NCBI GenBank assembly: GCA_033980235.1
Contig: CM067077.1
Span: forward strand, 11,883,797 to 11,947,796
Direction: 5' to 3'
Length of the DNA stretch: 64,000 bases
From: Diadema setosum
Taxonomy: Eukaryota; Echinodermata; Echinoidea; Diadematoida; Diadematidae
Part shown: piece after piece, positions 24,198-34,144 of the stretch
Position numbering within the stretch: position 1 is the first letter of the stretch
Layout: each line of letters begins with the position of its first letter
Translations under genes and position numbers: made by a program
Notes under the pieces: model-generated
The model's input: only the letters and a program-made list of their open reading frames with translations
Database searches by the model: none
Told to the model about the DNA's origin: nothing

Positions 24198-24440
24198 CAA
24201 GTTCAAGTTCAAGTTTGTATAACATTTATTTTCCATCTTTTTTTTCCATGTAGGAAATCACATGCATGAAATTATTGTACAGGAAGGCAGAACCTCAAAA
24301 AAGCAAAGCTTGTGGTGAGCTGCCTTACGAAATACATTACATCACAAACACAAACACAAAAAAAAAACAACAACGAAAACATGATAATAATTCCCATGAC
24401 AACATTGCAGTGAAATATTCCTCAAAGGGAGTTGTACAGA
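24198..24440 (-). mobile_element. 3' end of a minus-strand retroelement
   Basis: On the minus strand it ends in an (AACTTG)n tail, seen as CAAGTTCAAGTTCAAG on the plus strand, directly at the break in the family D element. This suggests that the insertion was a retrotransposition product. Confidence 0.4.
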
Positions 24441-25957
24441 GAGGTATTTTTAGGTCTCACATTTTAGGTCTCAAATTTTTAGGTCTCACATTTGATCAAA
24501 AATTAACATGGAACGCACACATAAACGATGTTGTTGACCGTTGTAAACCCAAAATAAATATCCTAAAGAGCCTGGCGGGAACTACATGGGGTAGCTTCTC
24601 TAAAACCCTTCTTACGGTGTACAGAGCCCTGATTAGGTCTCTTCTCGACTATGGCTGTGAAGCCTACGAATCCGCCTCAGAAAGCTCCAAAAAACCACTG
24701 GATTCCATCCAATATCAGACCCTTCGAATATGTGCCGGTGCAGCTCCCGCCACATCTCTAGAATCCCTCCAAGTGGAAATGGGAGAACTCCCCTTATGCA
24801 TCAGAAGAAAGATGCTGACTACAAAATACAACGCGTCTTTGACGAGAACTGCAAACCATCCGGTATCCCAAAGCACAAAAAACTGCTTGCAATACGAGTA
24901 TATGAAAGAGAACAAATCACGTAAACCTTTCGGACTTAGAATTCAAAACACAACAAAACTCGAACCACTCACTCCCCCAGAAATCCCTTTCTGGCATTTA
25001 AGCGAAATCAAAATCTCCCTAGAGCTTACTGAGTGGCTCGATAAAGACGACAGCCCCTTAATACAAAAACAACGGAGCCTAGAACTGATCAATACTAAAT
25101 GGAAACATCAACTTCACTTATTTACTGACGGATCCAAATTGCCAAATAAAGGCAATTCAGCTGCCGCCTTCTACGTACCATCACTTCGTTATTCCCAATG
25201 TAAAAGATTACGTGATCACACATCATCATATCGAGCAGAACTATCTGCAATTATCCTCGCCCTAACCTGGCTTGAGCAATTGGACCTCCACACAGGAGCT
25301 GTCATATTCAGCGATTCGCTGAGCTCACTTAAAGCCATAAAATCACAACCATACGACGAAAACTTCATCACCGAAATCATGACAATTGCCACTCGTCTAG
25401 AACATAAAGGCAAGGACATCTCACTCGAATGGATTCCCTCACACTGTGGAATTCACGGTAATGAAGTCGCTGATTCCCGAGCTAAAGAAGCTTTGACGAA
25501 ATATATTGAAATTTACAATGATCTTAGTTTCTCGGAGATAAAGTCGGTTATAGAAACGAAGTATAAAACAGAATGGCAAAGTAAATGGAATAACTCAACC
25601 TCCCCTCTAAAAACCATCCAATTATCCGTAAATCTTCAACCATTCATATGTCATCTTCCTAGACAACATGAAATGATTATACATAGGTTGAGATTGGGCT
25701 GTCTCGGCCTGAACTCAGATTTAGTAAAAATAGCAAAACACCCCACAGGAAATTGCCCCTATTGCCCCACTCCTGAAACAGTTAAACATTTTCTAACAGA
25801 ATGCCCAAAATACACAATAGAAAGAGCCATGTTGATGGCAGAAACCAACACAAATCGTGATTCTGATATCCCCAAACTCCTAACGTCTCAAAATCGAAAT
25901 ATCCAAAATTCTGTAATCACATTTGTGTACAGGACAAATCGACTGAGCCAAGTATAA
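24266..25957 (+). CDS. 5'-truncated non-LTR retrotransposon ORF: RT end plus RNase H
   Basis: 563-codon frame. Only from about residue 68 does it look like retrotransposon protein: FLGLTFDQKLTWNAHI is the block just after the reverse-transcriptase core (thumb region), and the catalytic FADD part is missing. Residues 283-410 form a type I RNase H: Asp288 in TDGS, Glu325 in YRAELSAI, Asp350 in FSDSLSS, His393/His397 and Asp403 in CGIHGNEVAD. All four acidic catalytic residues are present. A C-terminal C-x2-C-x8-H-x4-C knuckle follows (CPYCPTPETVKHFLTEC). RNase H after the RT places it in the I/LOA/Ingi-like group. Residues 1-67 derive from flanking sequence and are not part of the element. It is not independently mobile. 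Confidence 0.85.
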   Translation: MKLLYRKAEPQKSKACGELPYEIHYITNTNTKKKQQRKHDNNSHDNIAVKYSSKGVVQRGIFRSHILGLKFLGLTFDQKLTWNAHINDVVDRCKPKINILKSLAGTTWGSFSKTLLTVYRALIRSLLDYGCEAYESASESSKKPLDSIQYQTLRICAGAAPATSLESLQVEMGELPLCIRRKMLTTKYNASLTRTANHPVSQSTKNCLQYEYMKENKSRKPFGLRIQNTTKLEPLTPPEIPFWHLSEIKISLELTEWLDKDDSPLIQKQRSLELINTKWKHQLHLFTDGSKLPNKGNSAAAFYVPSLRYSQCKRLRDHTSSYRAELSAIILALTWLEQLDLHTGAVIFSDSLSSLKAIKSQPYDENFITEIMTIATRLEHKGKDISLEWIPSHCGIHGNEVADSRAKEALTKYIEIYNDLSFSEIKSVIETKYKTEWQSKWNNSTSPLKTIQLSVNLQPFICHLPRQHEMIIHRLRLGCLGLNSDLVKIAKHPTGNCPYCPTPETVKHFLTECPKYTIERAMLMAETNTNRDSDIPKLLTSQNRNIQNSVITFVYRTNRLSQV

Positions 25958-26698
25958 ATTTCATAAACCCAAAAGTTTATAATGTAGTATTCATTAAAAT
26001 TGAAGTGTAAAGTAGAAATATTTATTTTGTAAAATTTGTAATACAGTGAATTATATTATGTGAATGTGTATTTGTAAGAGTTTCAGGTATATGTATACAT
26101 GAGCATGTGTATTACATGGGCATATGCATATTATACGCCGTAGTGTGTGAAGTACTATTGTATATTTAGAAGATTAGTACAGATGTTTTATTATGTATTA
26201 AAATCCTTTGAAGGTATCTCACCAGTGCACCTATTTTCATCATTTGCACTCTTGATTTTGCCCACAAATGTTCGCTTTAACAAATAAATAAATAAAAAAA
26301 GATAAATAAAATGAATATAATTATTTATATTTGGTTTATGCCGGAAAATAGACTTGTTCTCCACACACCCAGGCATAGCGGTCGCCACCCGACTTTTCTT
26401 GAGTTACCTAGGGCGTACGCCTGAGAAGCCTGCGAAACGCACCTCGTCGGGTTGGTAAGATAGACTTGAGGGTGGCAACGTGGCCGTTTTGACTGAGTGA
26501 GGACAACAATAAATTTGTGTAATTATAAAATTTGTATGATTGGAAATAAAAAAGTATATATTATGATAAAATTTTGAAATTGTTGAATTTAGATACTGAT
26601 GATGAAAATTATAGGAAAAAAATAGAGATTATATAGTCTGGCAAAAATAGTCAAAATTATGACTGATTGCCATTAAACCCAAAACAACAACAACAACA
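24450..26698 (+). mobile_element. I-group non-LTR retrotransposon, 5'-truncated
   Basis: The body begins where the protein similarity begins (about 24470), directly after three near-copies of TTTAGGTCTCACA (24447-24491). It contains the RT/RNase H frame and about 740 bp of 3' UTR, and ends in a (CAA)n tail at 26681-26698. It lies within the split family D MITE. Confidence 0.8.
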
Positions 26699-26764
26699 GG
26701 TAACAATGACTATGAAAATGTGACATTGACAAGCTACAGGCTATGGCAAATGTTGCATACACAG

Positions 26765-26850
26765 CAAACCTCGCACGAGTCGAAGCTCTCGGGACTGAAA
26801 AAAAGAAAAAAAAATGCGACTTACGCGAGAGTCGATTTTTTTTTTTGACT
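26765..26850. mobile_element. pogo/Tigger-like terminal fragment
   Basis: GCAAACCTCGCACGAGTCG, CTCGGGACTG and TGCGACTTACGCGAGAGTCG follow the layout of pogo-like ends and parallel the fragment at 7671-7742. It sits between the LINE tail and the resumed MITE. Confidence 0.4.
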
Positions 26851-26870
26851 CATAGTTATGTACATATATA

Positions 26871-27245
26871 AGGAAAATAAAAAGAGAATTTCACAAAATT
26901 TTACTTTTTGAATAAAGTGCAAATTTCTTCGACTTGTAACTGACGTATGTTAAGGGTAATATTATTCCCCCTGCCCTCTGAAAGAGAGAAGTCGAGTGTT
27001 CATTTGTCATGCGAGAAAAATGGAACTATGTTGTATTTTCTTTATTCTTTCTTTATATCGTTGTACACATGTGACATCACAAGCTATAGTAGTCTCTTCA
27101 TCCAGCCATGACTGAGCAGAAATTTCAAAAATTCATAACTTTAGAATGGATTGTCCAATTTTCCTCAAACTCTCACTGATGTGTTCTACTAATTTTGCTC
27201 CATTCACTCAACCCACATGTCTGTGAAGGTGAACTTGTCCTTTAA
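26871..27245 (+). mobile_element. MITE family D, right half (interrupted)
   Basis: Resumes the element broken at 24197 (AAAATAAAAAGAGAATTTCAC...) and runs to its terminal GGTGAACTTGTCCTTTAA, the complement of the left end. Confidence 0.8.
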
Positions 27246-27623
27246 CTCTCCACGAATACCCATGTTGCTGGACGCATTGATATTGTTCGCAGAAAGATCA
27301 TAACACATGTTTTTGTGATAAGCCATGCATCTCTCAGACACGCCCACCGTGATTTGAACGAGGATAAAAGGGTTACGATAAAACGGCTGCCTGAGCTAGC
27401 TTTCCGCAAAATTGTGTCAGAACCTGGAGAGATGAAATCCAAATCTTAGTTTGTTTTCGTTTTGCCTATAAACGCCTTCACGAAAATCCAACCATACCGA
27501 TTCTAAGTGTATCTCTTACAATCTGATCACTGTTTTTCTTTTTTCCATAATCTTCTTATTCATCTTAAGAAACAAATATTGATCAATTTCCGATCAACCA
27601 ACTTCACTGAATGACATCATCCA

Positions 27624-28189
27624 TTAAAGGAAACCCAAACCCAAAGAGAAATGTGGATTGAGTGAAAGAAGCAACATTATAGTAGAAAACATCAGTAAAA
27701 GTTTGAGGAAAATCGGGCAATCTATGCAAAAGTTATGAATTTTTAAAGTTTTGGTGTTGGAACCGCTGGATGAGGAGACTACTAGAGGCTATGATGTCAT
27801 GTGTGGACAATAATATAAAGAAAATATAAAGGGAACTCTACAAAAATTAATTTTTCATGAAAATTACACATTCCGTCAACTTGATACTGACATGAATAAG
27901 GGTAGCAATTATTGCCCCTGCTTTCTTAAAGCGGTTAGTGCTCTTTCATTATGCTAGAAAAGTGAATTTTTGTGGAATTTTCTTTATATTTTCTTTATAT
28001 TGTTGTCCCCACATGACACCATAACCTCTAGTAGTCTCCTCATCCAGCGGTTCCAACACCAAAACTTGAAAAATTCATAACTTTTGCATCGATTGTCCAA
28101 TTTTCCTAAAACTTTCACTGATATGTTCTACTAATGATGCTGCTTTCACTCAAATCCACATTTTTCTTTGGGTTTGGGTTTCCTTTATT
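27624..28189. mobile_element. foldback MITE, family D relative
   Basis: A ~565-bp element that is inverted-repeat along much of its length. It starts TTAAAGGAAACCCAAACCC and ends with GGGTTTGGGTTTCCTTTA. Internal blocks match family D (GATGAGGAGACTACTAGAGG and its complement). Confidence 0.85.
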
Positions 28190-28890
28190 GAAGACTAATG
28201 ATTGTTGACTATGCAGGCTCGTTGGAGAGTGAATACTATGCAGCAGAAACGTGACGGTTCGTAAAGTCTTCCAGGAGCGCTAAGGTGTTTCACAGATTTT
28301 CACCCTTTCGGTTTGTTGCCTTTTATGTGCGTTATTTATACTCCTGACATGTAAGTAGGAGGGGCAGAACATTTGCGTTGTAATCGAGATAGCATACCAT
28401 AGTAGTTCTGGATATAGACTGCATCTCCCGTTTGCAAGAGGAGTTTCCTTTACAGGGGAAGTCGACCCTGAAAATAATTTTGTGAATAGAAGCAGACAAA
28501 TTAGAGGAGCAGGCCAACAAAAAAAAAATGAAGGTGAAGGTGCTAAGCGCTCCTTGGTTTGAGCAAACTTTGATAAAAACTAAGGAAGTTATCATTTTAT
28601 GAAGTTGTGATCAGTTAAACTCAAACTGGCAATTTCGTGTTGTCGCTCTCCAACGTACCCTATTTACTCTGTACTAAAAGATAAGGAATTTTCATTTTCC
28701 ATTCAGTAAATTTACAGTACAATTGTTGTATTTCATTCATCAGTAATATAATCATTGTAAATACTTTTTCAATGCGATCCCTACATGGAAAAATAATATT
28801 CCGTCATCAATGACGAAAAAGAAAGATTTAGCGGAAAGATAGGGTGCATGAATAGAAGGAGGACACATTACATGCTACATCACGAAGTTG
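28190..28890. other. no gene recognised
   Basis: AT-rich. The minus-strand frame at 28332-28595 has no recognisable domain. Confidence 0.5.
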
Positions 28891-28894
28891 TAAA

Positions 28895-29215
28895 TTAGGG
28901 TGAAGGTCACGAGCTAGACATGAACGAGTCTTTTAGCCCACGAGTAACAAGCAACTGGGTAAATACCCACGAGTTATACAGCGCAAGGGTTATACCGCTC
29001 ACTAGTCGTACAGCCCACAAGCTAGACACTAAGTAAACAAGGTCCATGAGCTCGACGTCAAGTGAAATAGGCCCACAACGTACAGTCCACGAGCTAGATA
29101 CTAGACCTTATTAAACTTTACCTACATATCGTGTCCAGCTCGTGGTCCTGTTTTACGTGGTGTCTAGTTCCTCGGACCGCGTCAGTGTCTTATAGCTTAC
29201 GGGATGACCCCGTCA
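28895..29215. mobile_element. foldback element, family E (copy 1)
   Basis: Built from repeats of CCCACGAG(T/C)... and GACACTA..AAACAAGG, with the second half carrying the complements (for example GTGTCCAGCTCGTGG). It ends CGGGATGACCCCGT. A second copy lies at 60520-60980. Confidence 0.7.
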
Positions 29216-30760
29216 ATTATTGTTTGATAATTGGTCACACTTTCAAAATGTCATAATTTTCTTTTCTTTTTTAACAAGAATTTGGTCAAAACTTTCATTG
29301 TCCTGTTCCTCTCATTTCGCTGGAAACAAAATCATTTGTGGGGTGTGTATCCCCTTTGTGATGTGAATCGAGGTGATTTCATCAAAGTTTTTTTTTAATA
29401 TTTCTGTTTTTATTGAAAACTATAACATTTGCCATGAAACAAAGTACATATCATACCTACGAAAGTATAATGCTCAATGGAGCATAAATGAACACACAAC
29501 CAAGACAACACAATACAATACAATACAACAAAACACAACACAGCGAAAATGTCTCCCTGCATATGCAGTGGAGTCCCACCATAACAAGAGCCATGGAAAT
29601 AAATTACGTTCTTTAAAATAATACTTACGCGTATTGATATCACACAATAACAGGGAAAAGCATTCACAATAATTTGAGATGACGGCCGGGTGCCACTTTT
29701 GAAAGTGATTTCATGAAAGTTAGGGCTAGATTGCACAACTGCGAAGATCTGGACGGAGGAATTGATGAAATCAATGTAGTCATACCCTCATTTTTTTTTC
29801 TTCCTCGCGATCTGCGTAGAACGCCTTTTAGTCTCAGCAGGGATAGGTTGAAAAGTTCTCCTGCCTACAAGCTGGACTGCGTTACTAAAATAGCTATCGC
29901 ATCTCATAAAATCAGACGCAAATGGCAAGCTGACCGATCAGACATTTACGTGCGCTATATTTCTGAGTTGCTATTGATAGTTATACTGCAAAGTTCCCAG
30001 GCAAAGGGGCCCATGGTCTGAGTTTGTGGGTAGCATTGTAGCAAGACTATCTTTCTCTATCTCTCCTTCCCCATCGCTCTCCCTTACACACACGTACACA
30101 CACACGCACACACACGCACAACACACACGTATAGACACGTGCATTTACACAATGATGATAAATGATGATACTTATCATGCTTATGGCAAAGATTAAAATA
30201 CTGATAATGATTATGGAGAAGAGGACGACGTCGAAGGAAAATGTTTATAGAACAAACAGAAAATAACAACTTCCACTATTACTAGAGGCAAAGGACATGA
30301 AGGATCTAAACCCGGACATCTTTTTGATTTGTTTACGAGAACCTTCTGTCTCGCCTTCACAAGATGCTTAGCACTTGAGTTCTTGTCTTAAATTCGATCT
30401 TAACCATGTTTACAACATGTCCGATATACGCTTCGAATTTCAGTTTCATATCGTTGCTGTCTTACCCGGATACGATTTGTTGTTCTTCTGCTACTCAGAT
30501 TCCTGAATGGATTAATCAAGTAGGATATTCAGATGACTAAAGAGAGAAAGAAAAACAGCCGGAACGTTATCAATAAAATCACAATCAAACCTCTTCCTAA
30601 ATTATCAAAATATAGATTGCTCTCAGTTTGTAATGATTACATATCGCTAATACACAAAAACATGGATCATCAAAGAGATCCACTTCGTAGTAATTGATTA
30701 TCAGTGCTCCTTTCACCACCACAGTATAGACGTAGAAGGCCCAAATAGGACACTTTGTAC
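29216..30760. other. no gene recognised
   Basis: Includes an (ATACA)n-like run near 29510-29535 and an (AC)n tract at 30086-30130. The plus frame at 29713-30021 (102 codons) has no recognisable domain or splice context. Confidence 0.5.
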
Positions 30761-31153
30761 TTTAAAGAAATGGTATAGATTCAGTTGAGATGCTTGATGG
30801 GCGATTGAGAGTTGAACTTTTTTTTTGCGACGTAAATTAGAAACCACTTATGAAATATAAAAAAGCATACATTTCTAAGAGGAATTCAAAGTTTACTTGA
30901 TGAAAATAGGTTTTGAAATGGCTGAGATATCCAAAACAAAGTAAAACAAAGTGGTTCTAATAAAATGTCGGTCCCACATTTCATTAGGACCTCTTTGTTT
31001 TTGGATATCTCTGCCATTTCATCAAATAAACCTTAGGAGTCCGCTTAGAATTGTATATACCATTTCATTAGAGGTTTCTCATTTAAATTATTTCACACAA
31101 AAGTTGGAAACCTGACTAGTCCCATCTCGACCAAAACGATACCATCCCTTTAA
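30761..31153. mobile_element. foldback MITE, family A (copy 2)
   Basis: Starts TTTAAAGAAATGGTATAG and ends CGATACCATCCCTTTAA. The interior shares AAATGGCTGAGATATCCAAAA and its complement with copy 1 at 4262-4650. Confidence 0.8.
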
Positions 31154-31374
31154 CTTTTTAGCTTTGCCGGAGCTGAAAACTCACCTTTTTAAACGACTGT
31201 TGATGATTCGAGATAGGATATTAAAATGACAGTTGTACTGGTATAAAGAGAGCGTTCAGGGGAAAAGTCCACTCTCACAAAATATAGTCCTGATGCAAAA
31301 ATTGCCCTGATTTTTTTTTTTAAATCCTGATATATCTGACTTATGATTAGTTAGGTAAAATGGTATGTTTACAT

Positions 31375-31860
31375 TTTAAAGGAGACCTCCGGATGATTTT
31401 CAGACTTTTACAATACTCATTGGACAAGCATAAATTACTGAGTACAGAGTTTCAGAATGTAAAGTGAATGGGATGAGGAATAAGAATGTTTTCAAAATTT
31501 ATAACGAATTGCAATGAACAAGGATGATGACATGACAGCCCCACCATAAGAATGCATGAGTTAGGGCTCAAGGAAGCAGAATAAAAGAAGAAGGCATGCA
31601 TATAGCTTCTATATACACAGGTGAACTTGTTAGGCAAGCAATATTGTAATGGAATTACACTGCTATATTTCTGAAATATATGTGAGGCTCCTATGTCATC
31701 AACACTGTTCAGTGTATATAATTTGTTCAAGATTCTTCAGAGTATTGGTTTCTCTGCTCAAGGACTACAATAAATTCCTCAAATCTATACATGGAGATGT
31801 CGATTGCAAATATGTGCTACATGATGTGAAATTATTTAAAATCGTCTGGAATGCCCTTTA
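31375..31860. mobile_element. foldback MITE, family B (copy 2, inverted)
   Basis: Starts TTTAAAGGAGACCTCCGGATG and ends ATCGTCTGGAATGCCCTTTA. Homologous to 5186-5654 in opposite orientation. Confidence 0.8.
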
Positions 31861-31875
31861 CTTGCAGGAAAGGGC

Positions 31876-31878
<3 letters not shown>

Positions 31879-31915
<37 letters not shown>

Positions 31916-31916
31916 G

Positions 31917-31943
<27 letters not shown>
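31879..31943. repeat. (GT)n microsatellite
   Basis: About 32 GT units with one GCGTGG interruption. Confidence 0.95.
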
Positions 31944-31947
<4 letters not shown>

Positions 31948-32054
31948 GGTGTATTGTAATATTGTGAGGTGATGACAAGTCTAGCACACTCATTTGCAGA
32001 TTCATATCAACTATTCCAGTATTGTTTGGCTAAAATTAGCAAAACGCCACAATT

Positions 32055-32391
32055 TCAAAACTTTCCTAATTCTTATCCGATTTTGATCACATTCTAGCTG
32101 TCATGCTTATCAATTTGAACTCTTTCTTTCAATATTCACTTAAAACTTTAGAATAACTTTCTTCCACTTAAAAAGAGAACAAAAAATACCACGTTACTGT
32201 GGAGATGAACAGCGGTTTCAAACAATAATGTCAAAACTTTCCTAATTCTTATCCGATTTTGATCACATTTTAGCTGTCATGCCTATCAATTTGAACTCTT
32301 TCTTTCAATACTGTCTTAAAACTTTAGAATAACTTTCTTCCACTTAAAAAGAGAACAAAAGATACCACGTTACTGTGGAGATGAACAGCGG
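32055..32391. repeat. tandem duplication, 176-bp period
   Basis: TCAAAACTTTCCTAATTC begins at 32055 and 32231. The two copies agree closely through ACTGTGGAGATGAACAGCGG. Noncoding. Confidence 0.9.
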
Positions 32392-32450
32392 GCGGTATTC
32401 ACCATTATTTTGCCTCACCGCTTGATGGAATAAGATGCGCGGGTCGGAAT

Positions 32451-33012
32451 AAAGCCCTTTCTACACTTGTGTTTCTTAACCCCGGACTTTCTCTGACCCA
32501 GGACTATCGTTAGTCCCGTACAAATTTTTTCAGGTTTTTACACTGGCCAATTAGTCCCGTACTATATCTTGTCCTGGACTAAGGAGGAAACTGACCTTTT
32601 TACACTCGTATTTCTTAGCCCCGGACTTTCCAAACCACATGAATATTCATGATTACGCTGTGCACTGTACACGTACACGCACGCACCGGCAGAACTTGAT
32701 TACCTCGTTTCTGATTGGTCAGTGGGGGTCGGACTTCGTCTCCGTCGCTTAGCTCCGGGTTATTTCTTCGTTCTGTTTACACTCACTTGCTTGGCACCGC
32801 AATTGCGGTGCTAACCCTGCTATTTTGCAGGGCCAGATAGTACGGGATTATCGGTGGGGCTAGCCCACTTTGGCAAAAACGAGTGTAAACAGAAGGTGGG
32901 CTAAGGATAGTCCCGTACCAACGGTGGGGCTAAGCCCCCCCCCCCCCCCTCCCCCCTTAGCCCCACCGTTGGTACGGGACTAAGCACAAATTTACAAGTG
33001 TAAAAAGCCCTT
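32451..33012. mobile_element. MITE, family F
   Basis: Imperfect terminal repeats around TACACTTGTG (left) and CAAGTGTAAAAAGCCCTT (right). Inside, GCCCCACCGTTGGTACGGGA at 32962 is the complement of the sequence at about 32916-32936, forming a stem with a C-rich loop. Confidence 0.7.
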
Positions 33013-33562
33013 AAGCTTATGCCTCAACATTTGCACAAGGCCTTAGATAAAACATGGAGCTACTAACAGCTCCATGGATAAAAGCAGGTCGATGCAATAA
33101 TGGTAAGCGAGCTGGTTCTCCCCCCCCCCCCCCCTCCCCCTATGAATCAAGAAAGAACATTCCTCATGGGGGAAGGAGACGAAAGAATGTTTCTAAAAAT
33201 CGTTACCAGTGCTGCAGGGTTCTGGTGATAAACCTGTCAACAGATTTCCCACGCAGTAATCAAAGTGCCAGCCACTCCCACCTTTTGCAAGAATTTACTT
33301 GCTGCCATGGTAACATCGTGCAAACAATGTTTATTGTAAACATACATGACGAAATAGAAACCCGCAATAAGAAATGCGTTCGAAAACCAACTAATGTAGA
33401 TACATGAAAACGTGAACAGTATTTCGTATAATACATAATTGTATGTGATATCTGTCTTAAAAAGAAAGTAACGTAGAAAATTTTAATCGCCGCATCTGTT
33501 TTGGACAATTATATACAACCGTCACCCCGCAAAAGGGAACTATTGATACAACATTCCAATAA

Positions 33563-33729
33563 GGCACTGTTTCATGAAAGCTGTCAGCCCTGACAAGTTG
33601 TTCGTCTCTGACAATTTCTGTAAAATCATTGGTTTTGATTGGCTGACAAGCTCTGATCACTGACTGTTACTATGGTAATAGTCAGAGACTGACAACTCTC
33701 AGGACTGACAACTTTTATGAAACGGTCCC
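33563..33729. mobile_element. small foldback MITE, family G
   Basis: GGCACTGTTTCATGAAAGCTG ... GTTTCATAAA-type inverted ends, with repeated TGTCAG/CTGACA blocks. Related in style to the hairpin at 59746-59912. Confidence 0.75.
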
Positions 33730-34086
33730 CAGGTCTTACGGGTAAAGACGTTGTAAATACTGCAAATTACCTGTTCGGTGTCAATGCATGTTGACTCGAC
33801 CAATCTGGTGATTGACGATATATACCCTTAATATCTAGATAGGCCTACCTATACTATATTATGCTACAATATTTTCTGCTATTTTTCTTTAGATTACTTG
33901 GATTTACGTTTAAAAAAAAATCCAAACGTAGATTCTGCTTGTGAACTCATCTGGCAATCATTGCTGAAGTATAATGTGGTTAACGAAAGACATTGGACTG
34001 CACCTTCCCCTAGACCAAACATTACTGGAATATCTCCTTGCAATGTCTTTTTTTTTAAAGTTTCCAATGTGTGTGTGTATTAATGT

Positions 34087-34144
<58 letters not shown>

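Noticed and set aside
31649..31972. Frame ending in Cys-Val repeats
   Set aside because: Runs through a MITE and then a (GT)n tract.
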